64,000 nucleotides of DNA from Eutreptiella sp. 'Long Island Sound 2002' (GCA_964036045.1 OZ038380.1:124850899-124914898); one strand, 5' to 3'. Shown: positions 11,718 through 22,534, counted from the stretch's first letter. Notes: generated by a model not told the origin, from the sequence alone. Translations and numbers: made by a program.

Positions 11718-13703
11718 TCACTGCATGTTCTCTAATCTTCTTCGAACGTTTCGCAGCGTGTCGGCCTCTCTCTGTTCCTCCAACACACTGCGTTGGGGGA
11801 TCAGCTCCGACAGCTTCGCTTGAAACCAGCCTTAAGTGGCCCCTGCTGCGTTAGCACCAACAACACAGACACAAGGACTTGCTTGTAGTGGTTAGAACCC
11901 TTTGGAATTAGAAGAGACGGTGGGAAGTTGGGTACACCCCTGCGCGGCCAATGCGCCTGAATTGCACAAGTAGGCTCAGCACACCACCTAACCCAAGGTA
12001 CATATACACGCTCTGCGTTCAAGTAAGCAGTTAACCGCTGACGCACGGAATTAACAAAGGAATTGGAGATTTTACAGACGTTCACCCTGTGACCTTCTTT
12101 GCGGATAGTGATGAGCTGATACAGATCGTCAACATCTTCAATGGTTACTGCACCTCTGTTCTGGCCCTTCTGTGTCACAAGGCTGTAAAGCAGACTTTCA
12201 CAAAATTCCTCAGCAAAAGCCTGTCCGGGCATGGCTGTGTGCCATGCAGTGTGGCACAATAGCGCAGTTGCAACTGTGCGTTCGTATTTTAAAAATGTGT
12301 CCCCCATGTTCAAACGGTCTAACAGACACATAACAATCTGCAGTCCCTCAGAAGCAAAAACACCTGTGTTGGCCGTCTCCCAATGCCCAATTGCACTGCC
12401 TAACGAGGTGTCCTAGGTACAGTAACATGGGACAGTATTGTGTTAACAGAACCTGCATGGCCTTACACACAGCGTAACGGAGGCGACTTCGCCGATTTGC
12501 AGGACGTGCCAGCTCAAGGGAATGACATTTTCGGTTAAGGCGCCGTATGTGGGGGCCCATACCCAACAGCAGTGCACCAACAGTTATCTCCATTGTGATC
12601 AGCTTGGGAAAACAGGGGACTGTGTCACCGCTGCGCAACAAACCCTTACGGAAAAAAGTCACAATCGGCCAAAATGAGCGAAACGTTTGTGTAACGCAAA
12701 ATTTGTACGCGTGCCAGAAACCATATAATATAGGGTGTGAACGCAAAAAAAGCCAGACGTTCCAACCCGTTGTTTTTTCACCATACATCATCTGACAAAT
12801 GCGGTAATGGATGTTCTCATCACATAAGGCAGGGACAACTGGTCGGCTGTGCTGCGCCAAGTCCCTAGTAAATTGCAGTAGGTTAAGAAGCGATAGGTTG
12901 CCGCTTACCTTTTCTTTGCTTAGACAAAGGGGTCGCCAATGTGGTCTCTTGGCAGGTACAGGGCGAATAATGTCAAGCGGTGCCCTAATGTTTCGCACAA
13001 CAGGTCGCGTGCTTGCAAATCCTAGATCGTGCAGGATACGTGCAAACGTTCCCTCGGTGTTCCCCAGCATGCGTGCAACAACAGGAACACGCCGTTCAAG
13101 GTCTTCCAGGCTAGGATGACCATGCCAGTAGCGCGGTGCATCCTTGAGTAGCAACACAGCCAACGCTGTTGCGTTCAGGCTTTTGTCGTTCTTGTCAGGA
13201 TTTGTGGTAAACTGTTTGTTGTACCAGTTGTCCATCCACAACACAACCCACTGTTGGTAAATTTTGTCCCATGTAGTCTGTAACCTGACTGCGGCCTTCT
13301 CCTTCAGCGAAGGTGCGCTGTATCGCGCCAGACCTTACCTTGCTACAATGCGACGCTGCGCCCTACTTCCCTCTACCGCAACAACTGACTTTGGTTTCCC
13401 CTGGTATGGAACTGCGCGGTGGCGCATCAGCAAATAAAGGCGCCAGGCCTCCTCTATCAAAACACCAACCCATCTCTTCCCTTCTGCCGCAATCGCCTTC
13501 TCAACGCTGCAACGCGTCCGTTCATTTTTGCGCAGACGCGGAAAAAACACAAACAACAATCGCGCGCCCTCGTCCCCCTGTTTTAGCCCTTCCCACAGTT
13601 CTTCTGCCGTGTGGTACGGCGGTTCCTCTGAGCAGACATCGCAGAAAACCCCGGATGCTGCGGCCACTGTCTTCTCAAGGTCCACCTCTTTTCGCAGGGG
13701 CAT
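11718..13703 (-). pseudogene. Candidate transposase gene, frameshifted in copy A
   Basis: The minus-strand frame from ATG 13703 runs through a TAA at 13337-13335 (present in both copies, so possibly spliced out). It continues in the same frame through MDNWYNKQF and NATALAVLLL to 12348, where one extra base near 12383 shifts it. The reading resumes at 12331-11801. Copy B lacks that base and is open for 480 codons. A last exon in another frame (EEQREADTLRNVRRRLENM) would end with TGA at 11718, directly against a palindrome, if an intron with a CTAAC branch-like site near 11850 is removed. Conserved-looking D-N and GFWHAYK motifs recall large eukaryotic transposase-like families such as DUF6589, but that assignment is weak. 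Its place as the second gene of a TIR element is the main reason to call it a transposase. Confidence 0.45.
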
Positions 13704-14373
13704 TGTTGCTGTAAAGAATAATTGCGTAACTGTATCTGCGTAAAAATCGCTGTTTGAAAAACTTTCTTGATTTCAAACATCAACCTGTCACTCAGTTTTC
13801 GCGCGACCAATTTTTCTGTGATTTGCTTGTCGCATGCACCATTTTCGGTTAACTGTAACTGTCTGGTGATCCCACATTTCACTAGTTAATCCTGATTGCG
13901 GTATCCAGTTGCGGCGCGCTTCTATCGCTGTTGGGCAGTGAACTCAGCGGGGACCACAGTATGAAAACCGGAGATGCCGGCGGGACCTGTATGGGCGCCC
14001 ATGCAGCAGTGCCGCATCAAGGGAACGCACATGCTGTGTAGTTGGTGGATCTGTCCAATTTTGGTTTCTATGAGCGCTTATGAGATCCATTGCGCGAGGC
14101 CTCGCGCAATGATCACCGAAACTTAAATGTTTCTCATGCGCCCTTCCATGCGCGAGGCCTCGCGCTTGAAACTGCAGTTTGTTCCGGAACATTTATACTT
14201 TTCAAGATTCTTGGGTACACCATTGTTGCAGTTTATCCTTTAATAGATCTATCTCTATCACGCAATCCTGATAATGGTACTAAGTTACGTGTATAAATAC
14301 GACAGGGTTCCATTTTCCGACAACCTGCCTAATGCGTCGTGCTGTGGCACATTAATCTGACACAAATGAACGT
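13704..14373 (-). other. Upstream region of the second transposon gene, possible 5' exons
   Basis: Open minus-strand stretches at 13882-13707 and 14110-13944 could be 5' exons or leader sequence, but I cannot fix splice sites. Three palindromes (14089, 14150, 14374) lie here and just beyond, so they would sit in the promoter, the leader or 5' introns. Confidence 0.35.
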
Positions 14374-14562
14374 CTTTGCGCGAGGCCTCGCGCAAAGAAT
14401 GGTCACCAAACAATACCTTTCCCTGTCTCGCCCATGGGACACATCATTATTATAGAAATATTTGATCCGCCATACTTGTTTGCGACGGTTTTAAAATAAC
14501 CATCAAAACAACTATTTTTCGATGCCTTTGGGAACCTGTCATTTTCCTACCTTTTCCTTCGT

Positions 14563-14591
14563 TTTTGACCATGCAACTTGAGCCGCCTAAG
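14563..14591 (-). repeat. Right terminal inverted repeat, copy A
   Basis: Exact inverse of 8195-8223. TSD ATTCA follows at 14592-14596. Confidence 0.95.
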
Positions 14592-14596
14592 ATTCA

Positions 14597-15808
14597 TGCA
14601 ATTGAGAACAACGAGTATGTTTGTTGTCAGCGTTTAGAATGTCGGATAAAAAAGAGTTGGGGCTGGAAGTGGCGTGCATACCTCGCTTGCTTAGTGCCTT
14701 ACGGCTCACCTACATTCTTTTCTTGAGTTGACATCTTTTACGCATGTCAAAAACGGAACGAAAAAGAATGTGTACAGCGAATATGGATTGTACAAGGTGC
14801 AATAAAGGGAACATGAAAAGAGTCCATTGCCGTGTTTGAATGTGCGTTGACATGGCGCATTGCTCCATTTTTGGTCGGTCACCAACTTATTGTACATGTA
14901 AGTGACATGAAGCGGCAAAAATCGCTTTCTCACGCTATAACACCACACCACATCCATGGCAATGCCACACCGAAGGCATAGTCCTTAGAGCGCTGCGACT
15001 ACCCGCCAAACGGGACCCGATGAAAATCACTTTGAGGATGAAAGCCATGCAAGGTGTTGTCAGAAGCATCGAGAACAAAAATGTACAAAACATAAAGAGA
15101 GGTCTAGCCCGCAATAGATGACTGGAAAACAGCAAGGTGTAATTGTGGTAGCCTTGAAGGAGTGTGGCGCACAACAAATTGCACTTCTGAAATTGCAAAT
15201 TGCTCTTGTGGTGGTTTTCTGCATGTAAGGGGAGGAGGGAAGAAATGAGAAGAGGAAGAGTGCCAGAGAATCACCAAGGCAGAAGAGTGCTACTAATAGT
15301 AGGAAGGACGCAAGAAGAATTGAAAATGGCGTGCCATACCGTTTGTAAGGCGGTGCGTACAAGCGGGATAGAGGCCATCTTCTAAAGTAAAACTGAAAAA
15401 GAACAAACATAGTACAAAAAAGACAGTGTCGGCAAAAATAGCACGACAACTGAAAAGACCAATTTTATAGGCAATCATTGCTAAACAGTGATTTTTCAGC
15501 GCATATGCGCTGATTTTTTTTCAAATTGTGCAAAACTAATTGTAGAGGCATGCGTGTGGACGGTGAAATCTACAGACACTGTTGACAGATATGTGTAGCC
15601 TAAGTGGAACGTTCAGAAAATCGCAACGCAATCACTGGCAGAGGCTTCCAATTATGCGATTTTGTTACATATTACTACACCCCTCTCTCCTTAAATTTAG
15701 CTAACAACAACAACTAGCAACAACAACAACACGTCTCCTTGCCGTTTTGGCCATTGCTCCGTCCCAACGCTTCAGATCGTTTGTTCATTATGTTGGCTTG
15801 GAGTCTAG
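14597..15808. other. Unrecognised spacer with an 18-bp palindrome and T-tract
   Basis: Positions 15496-15513 form the perfect palindrome TCAGCGCATATGCGCTGA followed by eight T, which resembles a hairpin terminator but has no gene upstream. An AAC-rich microsatellite lies near 15701-15731. Minus-strand ORFs here (for example 15449-15060) are Phe/Leu/Cys-rich and look like chance frames. Confidence 0.45.
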
Positions 15809-16600
15809 GTGGTGGCCTTGCGAAATCCGAGTTTTGAGCCACCAACTCACCGGTGGCGGCCCGGGGCGTGGGCGCCAAGTCGAGAGGTGCCCTACCAAAT
15901 CTGCGTCATTTTGGGCCAAAAAGAGCCATTTTTGCCCAAAACAGCCCCCAAACCCGGGCGAAACGGCCAAACGAACGGAAACGGTCGAGTTCGCCGTGTC
16001 AAAGAGCCCTCTAATGCTCTTCAACTGCACGATATGTCAGAGAAACGGCCCAAAAAGGCGCCAAAAAGCCCGAAAAACTGCGTAATGTGCACAAGCACCC
16101 CGAAACCAAGAACGGGCCGTATCTTGGGCTACTTGGCTCAAAAACGTATTCCGGGGGAACCTAGTCCACCCGAAACTGCCGGCTTTTTATGGTTTCAAGC
16201 CTCCGAATCGCCCAACGAGACACGTAGACCCCCGTACCAGTGGTCACTTGGTGCAGCCGGAAGGCCGGCCAGCCCACGCACAGTGGGGGCCAACGGTGGG
16301 TTCACCAGGGTCCCCGGCGCGAAAGAAAAGATTTTTTCCAAAGTTGTTCCTAGACCACCTGGGGTGCTCAACCAAGTTTCTTTAGGCCATTTTGAGCCCG
16401 TGGTGGCGCGTTTTGGGCCATGGAAAATCCCAAAATGCCTTGAAAATGGGCCGTTTTGGGACCAACAATGGGTCAAAAATAGGTCAAAAACGCGTTCTTC
16501 CAAAAATGATCCTGGTCCATTTATGACGCTCAAACAAGTGGTTTTGGCCCATTTTGAGCCCGTGGTGACGGGTTTTGGCCCATTGAAAATCCCAAAATAA
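15809..16600 (+). CDS. Hypothetical ORF ending in 54-residue repeats (copy A)
   Basis: A 263-codon open frame rich in Pro, Lys and Arg with no recognised domain. Its C-terminal third is the translation of the 162-bp tandem repeat below (HFEPVV..FGP.KIPKCLENGPFWDQ). Because 162 is a multiple of three the frame stays open across repeats. In copy A a TAA ends it in the second repeat unit, where copy B has a sense codon. I think it more likely that this is a non-coding satellite that happens to be open than a real protein. Confidence 0.2.
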   Translation: MVALRNPSFEPPTHRWRPGAWAPSREVPYQICVILGQKEPFLPKTAPKPGRNGQTNGNGRVRRVKEPSNALQLHDMSEKRPKKAPKSPKNCVMCTSTPKPRTGRILGYLAQKRIPGEPSPPETAGFLWFQASESPNETRRPPYQWSLGAAGRPASPRTVGANGGFTRVPGAKEKIFSKVVPRPPGVLNQVSLGHFEPVVARFGPWKIPKCLENGPFWDQQWVKNRSKTRSSKNDPGPFMTLKQVVLAHFEPVVTGFGPLKIPK

Positions 16601-16737
16601 CTTGAAAATCGGCCATTTTGGGACCAAAAATGGGTCAAAAATGGGTCAAAAACGCGTTTTTCCAAAAGTGATCTTGGAGAATTTGGGATGCTCAAACAAG
16701 TGTTTTTAGCCCGTTTTGAGCCCGTTCTGACCTAGTT
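16331..16737. repeat. 162-bp tandem repeat, about 2.4 copies (copy A)
   Basis: Units start near 16367, 16527 and 16689, each beginning GCTCAA(A/C)CAAG and containing TTTTGAGCCCGTGGTG, AAAATCCCAAAAT and GGGTCAAAAA(T/C). A partial unit precedes the first. Confidence 0.85.
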
Positions 16738-17992
16738 TAGCCCCTTCCACCACATGTATGCACCACTTTGTGCCCTTCGTACGTACCTTAGAGCTGTGTG
16801 GTGGAGCCACCTAGTGTTGGGAGAGGGGTGTAGATTGGAGGTTATATATATGGATATATTTATGTTTCTGATTAATATACTGATATGGGGAGATAAAAAA
16901 CAAACAACAATGGATCATAGGAAATACAATGACACAAATTTGCTGTTCCACAAAGTCTCATTTGTGCTGACATGTTTTGAGCTCACTTCAAACCCGTTTT
17001 GAAGACCTCTTTTTAACTGTGTAGGACACGCCTTTCCGTTACGCATGGTTGTACTGCTCTTTGTTGTGCCTTTTGAAATGAACAGACAATGTTATGCGGT
17101 CTTCTAATGCCGCCGGCGTTGAAGCTTTGGTGGCACAGCATGAGTGGCCCAATGGTGATATCATCGTTGCCTCCGCCCTCAGTAATGGACCGACCTTTCT
17201 GCTCGCCGAGTGGGTCCCTGATTTACGATTGAACCCAAAAAAATTCCAGACGATGACACAGCTTTGGGCCGCATTAGTACAAAATGTTTTGCAAACAGAG
17301 GTGGCATTGGTATGTATAGATGAGGCGCTTCCCGCTGCGCACCTCCCTTTCACTCCACCAACGTGACAGGCGGCAACCATCAGCCAATCGACTCCCGTGC
17401 CGTACCGTACCTCCGACGCGTAGTTAATCTAACGGAGGGGCTACACGTCTGTGAAACATTATTAAGATCCACGCACAATTTATGGTACATTCTATGCAAC
17501 CGCATTGGTCAAAGAAACTCTCAGCTACCGCGATGCTGTGTATTATTGCTTTACACCCCTTCGCTGGCCACCGCAAACTAGATGTCATGCTGCCCACCAT
17601 TGGTGCAAACGATGTTATGGTTTCAAGCAGCAGCAGAGCAACAAGCGCGCGAACGCGTGATCGCGCACTACAGACTGCAGGCACTAGTATGAAACATCGA
17701 GATACCAGCAGCTGAGATTTGAATTGTATATGATATTTCGACATCCTTTCGACAAGGTTTTTTTCTTGGGATCGTGGATTGGGTTCGACTTGATACCCTG
17801 CTTAACAATCCTGCGCGATGATTTCAAATTGTGGCCAAAGGAGCCAATTTTTGACGAAAACAAGACAAGGCAAACAAGATCCACAACAAGTGGTAGCGAG
17901 TTAGGTGGCGGGGGATCATTACCGCCGAACTTCTACGTTTCATTTCTTGGCGCCGTCTTTGATTTTTCTTGCTTTGAATTTTCATCGCAGCC
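16738..17992. other. Unrecognised spacer
   Basis: A 90-codon plus ORF (17094-17366) and neighbours have no recognisable domain. No mobile-element ends were seen. Confidence 0.4.
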
Positions 17993-18560
17993 ATGGAGAG
18001 TTTTGATGAGGCTGCAATGCTACATTTTATCCCTAACTGCCTGTTTCAAGCTGATTCGCCGTTGCATCAAGAAAAGCGAGTGGTTTCCTTGCATGTTTCA
18101 CGACCTTTGCAGTTTACAAGCCGCGGTTGGCGACCTACCAGCAAGGTGCGTCGACTTAGAGGCTAAACTCGACGTACACCAACAGTAGATCGTTGTTCTA
18201 CAAGTGGCGACAGACAACGCAACTGGGACAGAAGCGACCGCCTCAGCTGATGCTGGCGCAGCTTCGACATGTTCACTTCGGATCGAGGATGACTTGAATT
18301 ACCAAAAAGTAGTAACCGCAGCGAGTATCCAACGACTGCGACAACGAATGAACTCTAGAAGAAGTATTTCGTGTTTCACGAGTTCGTACGATCTTTCGAG
18401 ATGCATCCTCCGAACCAGTAGCAACAACCTCAGTATCCATCACAGCATCTGCATTAACAGCAATTTTCGAGCTATCAACCACCACCATCTTGGAGCCATC
18501 AACCACAACCACACTTTCTACCACAAAACCCAGCTCTCTGTTCACCGTTCAACAACGCCT
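17993..18560 (+). pseudogene. Old gypsy element, 5' (gag-side) remnant, copy A
   Basis: An ATG in good context (17993) opens a short frame beginning MESFDEAAML. Several frames broken by stops follow, including a Gln/Pro/Ser-rich stretch. The downstream continuation after the younger insertion (from 45376) encodes a retroviral-type protease, so I infer that this is the gag end of the same old element. The younger gypsy element inserted at 18561 after CGCCT (18556-18560). Confidence 0.45.
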
Positions 18561-19094
18561 TGTAAGTGCGGCTAACCCCCATCTGCTCAGATTTTCGCAG
18601 ATCTGCCCCAGATTGGCTACATTTTGGTCATTTTCTCTGCTTCGGCGGAATCGCCGCCCCGCAGCTCAGCCACAGGATCAGACCTATATATTTCTGATGT
18701 GCCGGATCTGATTCCGCGGTGCATTCATCGTAAATCCGCCGCGTTCCGATCATTTACCCGGAATCGCCATTTGCCGCTGACGCGCGTGCGCGAGCCAGAT
18801 CGGCCAGATATTTTTTCACAATCGGATTTTTATAAATCTTTTCAGATAGATATGGACACTCAGATGTACTTAGGAATTTCCGCATCAATTTTCTTCATAG
18901 ACTGGGATTTTTTGCCGGATAACAATCAGCATGGATCTTGCCTCCGTTGTCGCCGCTCTTGCCTCCGTTGGTGTCCGTGTATCCGGTTCTGCCCCCAACA
19001 GCAGCGTTCAGGTCGACTCCTCGCGTGCCTGCCCCCCCGGTCTTGCCGGCCCTGAGCCCTCCGGCACCATCCACGACTTAGGGCAGCACTTTCA
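18561..19094 (+). repeat. 5' LTR of younger gypsy element, copy A
   Basis: 534 bp beginning TGTAAGTGCGG and ending CACTTTCA, with TATAAAT at 18831-18837. It matches 34402-34935 except for two substitutions that I count. The element it belongs to is cut off at 21875. Confidence 0.93.
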
Positions 19095-21981
19095 TGGTAG
19101 CAGAGGCTACCAGAATGCTGCTTTAGTGCCATCCCTTCCACAGCCCGCTCCCCAGTACGGCCCCGTAGACCCCGCCGCTTCTGGAGAAGTAACGATTACA
19201 CTGCCTTGGTGCTGTGCGAACGAGGCCTTGAGAGGAATGCCTTGCGCAAGTCCAAGCTGCCCAAGAAGGGCGCACATCAGCAGCTGTGGGGACCCAGATT
19301 ACCATCATCCCAGTCGAAACTGGCCATCGAGCAGCTGGAATCCGCCGGCCTACGACGATGGCAATGCTCCGGTGGAGCTTACGGAGCTGACAGGTACCAA
19401 CATTCCTTACGCGTGTCCAACATTTGAGACCATTGACGCCGATCTGAACGACATTGAGATGGGCGGTCCAGGTGAGGTACCTAGCTATAATCGACCAGCC
19501 TCTTGGGCACACTGGGACGATCATTTGTCCCCAGAAGTGACCCGTATCCTTGAGGCCCTTGAGGCCCTTTGTTACTTAGCCTCGTCTAAGTTGATCGAAC
19601 AAGAAAGAATCGCCTCTGATTTTTTAACGGAATATTTTTTCCTCCTTCAGAACGAAATTAATACCAGGATGTGGTGGCGTTCTCAAGAAGATGACTCTTT
19701 TGCCGGTTTTTTGCAGATCTGGGAGGCAAGCCCCTTCCCGAAGGAGAAGGTCCGGGCAACTGTTCCCGGGCCCTCCGCCCCTCATCCCCCTGTTTCCATC
19801 CGCGACGATCTAGCCGCCGCGGTTGAGGAGGGAATTTTAGAGGCGGCCAGGCAGGCAAGCCTGGAAATCAGGGCTGAAGGAGCTCCCCAAGTGGACTCCT
19901 GGCTGCGGAACACCGAGATCAGCGGTCCGACAGCCTGCTCAGGCCCTTCAGGACATGGCATGTACTGTCCTGCCGACTGCTCCTGCAGATTCGAGCGAGA
20001 TGCTGAGCTCCAACAGCTCAAAGATCAAATGCACCTCATCATTCAAACGCTGGGAATAAAAAATCTTTTCAAGACGCACATGCGGTCTGAGGGCGCCTCA
20101 TCGGTGGAACAAGCAACAGAGCCATCGGAGGAGGCGACAGAAATTCTTTCAATTGCTCCTTCGGTGGACTCCAGGATCACCGATGCAAGGATCAGCAGGA
20201 CCAAGCTAAAGGAAAGGGGTAAAATCTCTCGTTCTGAGAGTAGGACGGCGAAGGCTAGGACTGAGGCTCAGAATGCCAAGCGAACTGCCTCCCGTACTGC
20301 CCCTCCTGCTGCTGATTCCAACACCTTAGCCCAGCTGTTGCTCGCCAAGACCCTCGCCGGAGCTGGTGTGGCCAATGATGCCGCCAAGGTGTCTGCCATT
20401 ACGGCCGGTGTTGGGCTGGATTCGCTTCTTAATCCTACTTCCTTGCGACTTCGTCAGGTTGCCAAGCAACCGAAGTATAATGGGAACCCCCGACGTTGGC
20501 CTCAGTTCCAACGGGAATTTAAACTGTGGGTTAAGACTCAAAAACTCCAAGATGATCAGTTCCTGATGGCCCTCTTGGATTGCCTTGAGGGAGCGCCGGC
20601 CAACACTTGGCTCAGGACTTGGAGTGATCGCGAGGATACAAGTTCCCCCCTTACCTTTGATGAGGTGTGGGAACAGTTGGAGGTACATGGATCCCGGCTG
20701 CCAGAGGACCACTACCACCAAATGTTGAAGAATTTTCCTTCATTCTCGCGATTAATTTTGCACGAAGTGCAAGACAAAAAACAGCGCTTCTGGAATTTAG
20801 TGGAAGAAGCTGAACATTCAGGCGAAAGGCTTTCTAGTGCCGAGCTGAAAAGTCTGATTTTTGACAAGATCCCCTCAGAAACTGCCGCCACCCTTCGGAA
20901 CAAACAGTCCGAAGAAAAGGTCAAGACCTGGTGGGCGGAGGTGGAAGGCTTCGATGCCTCTGCCAACAAGTTTTCCGTCAGGGAGGCACTTCAAAAGTGC
21001 TCCCCCACGTCCTTCTCTAAGGTGAAATTCACCGAAGAGACGTGGAAAATAAAGTTTCATGAGCACGAGGATCGGGACTTGTTTGTCCAAGTCCTCAACA
21101 GGGGAGTCACCTTCCATGGCCATCGCCTGAAGGCCAAAAACTGGGTGTTTTCGTACACCCCGAAGGAACTCTGGGAGGAGGTTGAGCGGCTCGCCGACGC
21201 CGCCAATCAGAATTTCAATGAGGGTCTTGGGGGAAACAAGAATACCCAGCAAAACACCCGAAATGGGGCACAAAAGGGCAACAAAAAGGTGAATGACACC
21301 CGGAATGTTCAGCAGCACTGTAGCATCTGCCTTCTTTTAGGTTCTACGAACCGAGCTAAGACGCATTCTACTGATAATCACCGATGGTCTCCTTACGATC
21401 ACAAGGTGATTGGTGAAAATATCAGTAATTCGCAGAATTCAGACAGGAATGACAGACAGGGGCACGGTGGGAAGGCTGGAAAAGGGAATCCGACCCCCTC
21501 CGGTGGAAACAAAAATCCTGGAGGCCCTGGCGGGTCCCAAGGCACAGGAAATCGGACTCCATCCGGCTCCGGTGGGCAGCCGAACGGCCAGAAAAATCCC
21601 AATAGCAACGCCGGAGGCGGAAATCGAAATCCAGGCCAAACCCCTCAATCCGGTGCAAACAAGGGAAATGCTCTAGGATCCCAGGGTAAAGGTAAGGGAA
21701 ATCCTTCGGGAACCCCTTCCTCTGGTAAGGGCAGAGGGCGTGGCGAGGGTGGAGGCCCATCATCCGGCGGCCGTGGCCGTGGACGTGGAAAGGGCAACCA
21801 TCGTGTGGATCAGGTCTCAGGTGCAGATCAGGTGTCCGATGCGGACCGAGATTACGTTGAAAATGCCTTGAATCCTATTATCCCCCCAAGGGGGTGGTTT
21901 TATCCCCCCTGGGGGTATGGGGGTCATTGGGGGGGTCAGTTATTGCCCCTCTGGGGTGGTTTTGTCCGCGCTTTTCAGTGA
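18931..21981 (+). pseudogene. gag: Gag of younger gypsy element, 3'-truncated by the duplication (copy A)
   Basis: Open from ATG 18931 inside the LTR through the primer-binding site to the junction at 21875 (about 981 codons), then about 35 codons of foldback sequence before a stop. Residues 1-500 are Pro/Ser-rich with unknown fold. Residues 510-770 look like a retrotransposon capsid (PKYNGNPRRWPQFQREF followed by a helical region). CSIC with downstream His residues near residue 797 may be an atypical zinc knuckle. Residues 830-960 are Gly/Asn/Ser-rich and end in RGRGRGKG, probably RNA-binding. Unlike copy B it has no internal stop, but pol is absent. Confidence 0.8.
19095..19106 (+). promoter_or_regulatory. 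Primer-binding site (initiator Met tRNA type), copy A
   Basis: TGGTAGCAGAGG begins on the base after the LTR, as expected for the complement of an initiator methionine tRNA 3' end. Confidence 0.8.
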
Positions 21982-22534
21982 TTTTATCCCCATTGGGGGG
22001 GGGGTTGTCACCTCTTCAGGGGCGGAGGGGTGTGGCCCCTCTCTATGTTAACCTAGAACCACAGTACCCGAAGACAAGTTCGGGTATAGAGGTAGGAGAG
22101 TTCATGGAGGGTGAGGGAACAACACATGTTTTACACTCAGTGTTTATTTCACATTGCTCTTTGTATATGTGTCATAGGATGTCTGACCTGGCTGGGGTCA
22201 ATTTTACAAATGGGGTCTGAGATCAGATATCTGACATGGTTTGGGCTTGCTATTCATCCGGTTTGACATGCGTTGCTTTTGTGGCAGCATTGCTCAGACT
22301 GCTTTTGTTTGCTGTGTTGTGTCATTTGTTGCTCTGGTGGCATAAAACCACCCCGGGGTGGTTTTATCACCCCGAAGGGGGTGGTTTTAATAAGGGCGGT
22401 AGTTTTATTTCCCCAAAGGGGTGGTTTTGTCTCCCGAAAGGGTGATTTTCTCCCCCTAAAAAGTAGGCATACAACCACCCGGGGGGGTTTTAAGGGTGGT
22501 TTTATCCCCCCCCATTTGCGGGTGGTTTTATGCC
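21878..22534. repeat. Foldback block, left-truncated (copy B)
   Basis: Corresponds to 6029-6688. The left arm (5903-6028 equivalent) is missing because the duplication begins inside the block. The poly-G run near 21995 is three bases shorter than in copy A. Confidence 0.8.

Larger units (their letters stand above)
8542..14397. repeat. Ten dispersed palindromes, core GCGCGAGGCCTCGCGC (copy A)
   Basis: Sites are at 8542-8563, 8654-8669 (centre CC), 9526-9545, 10664-10681, 11100-11119 (one centre base changed), 11643-11664, 11700-11717, 14089-14110, 14150-14165 and 14374-14397. Most are perfect over 18-24 bp because the bases next to the core are also symmetric. Sites 3, 4 and 5 sit in introns of the ParB-like gene. 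The others lie downstream of it, between the two genes, or upstream of the second gene. None is in a coding exon. Plausible roles are binding sites for an element-encoded protein, RNA hairpins in introns, or both. Confidence 0.95.
8195..14591 (-). mobile_element. 6.4-kb TIR DNA transposon with ParB-like gene, copy A
   Basis: Perfect 29-bp terminal inverted repeats (8195-8223 and 14563-14591; outer part CTTAGGCGGCTCAAGTTGC) bound the element. It is flanked by the 5-bp target-site duplication ATTCA (8190-8194 and 14592-14596). It carries two genes on the minus strand, a candidate transposase followed by a six-exon ParB-like gene. Ten copies of a GC-rich palindrome are spread through it. The TIR sequence and the gene content do not match a superfamily I know with certainty. 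A 5-bp TSD excludes the usual hAT, Mutator and PIF/Harbinger footprints. A related end at 54726 shows that it is a family. Confidence 0.9.
6029..21875. repeat. Tandem segmental duplication, copy A (15.85 kb)
   Basis: Nearly identical to 21878-37716. The offset drifts from 15849 to 15841 through small indels, mostly in poly-G tracts, with scattered substitutions. The right end is in gag of a gypsy element at GAATCC (21870-21875). It is followed by two extra bases (TA) and then TTATCCCCCC, which resumes the sequence found at 6029. This is a head-to-tail junction with no homology block. It could be a genuine duplication or two haplotypes joined by the assembler. Confidence 0.95.

Noticed and set aside
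8542-14397. Palindromes as a CRISPR array
   Set aside because: Spacing is irregular, from tens of bases to over two kilobases. Repeats are perfect palindromes inside a eukaryotic transposon, and there are no uniform spacers or cas genes.
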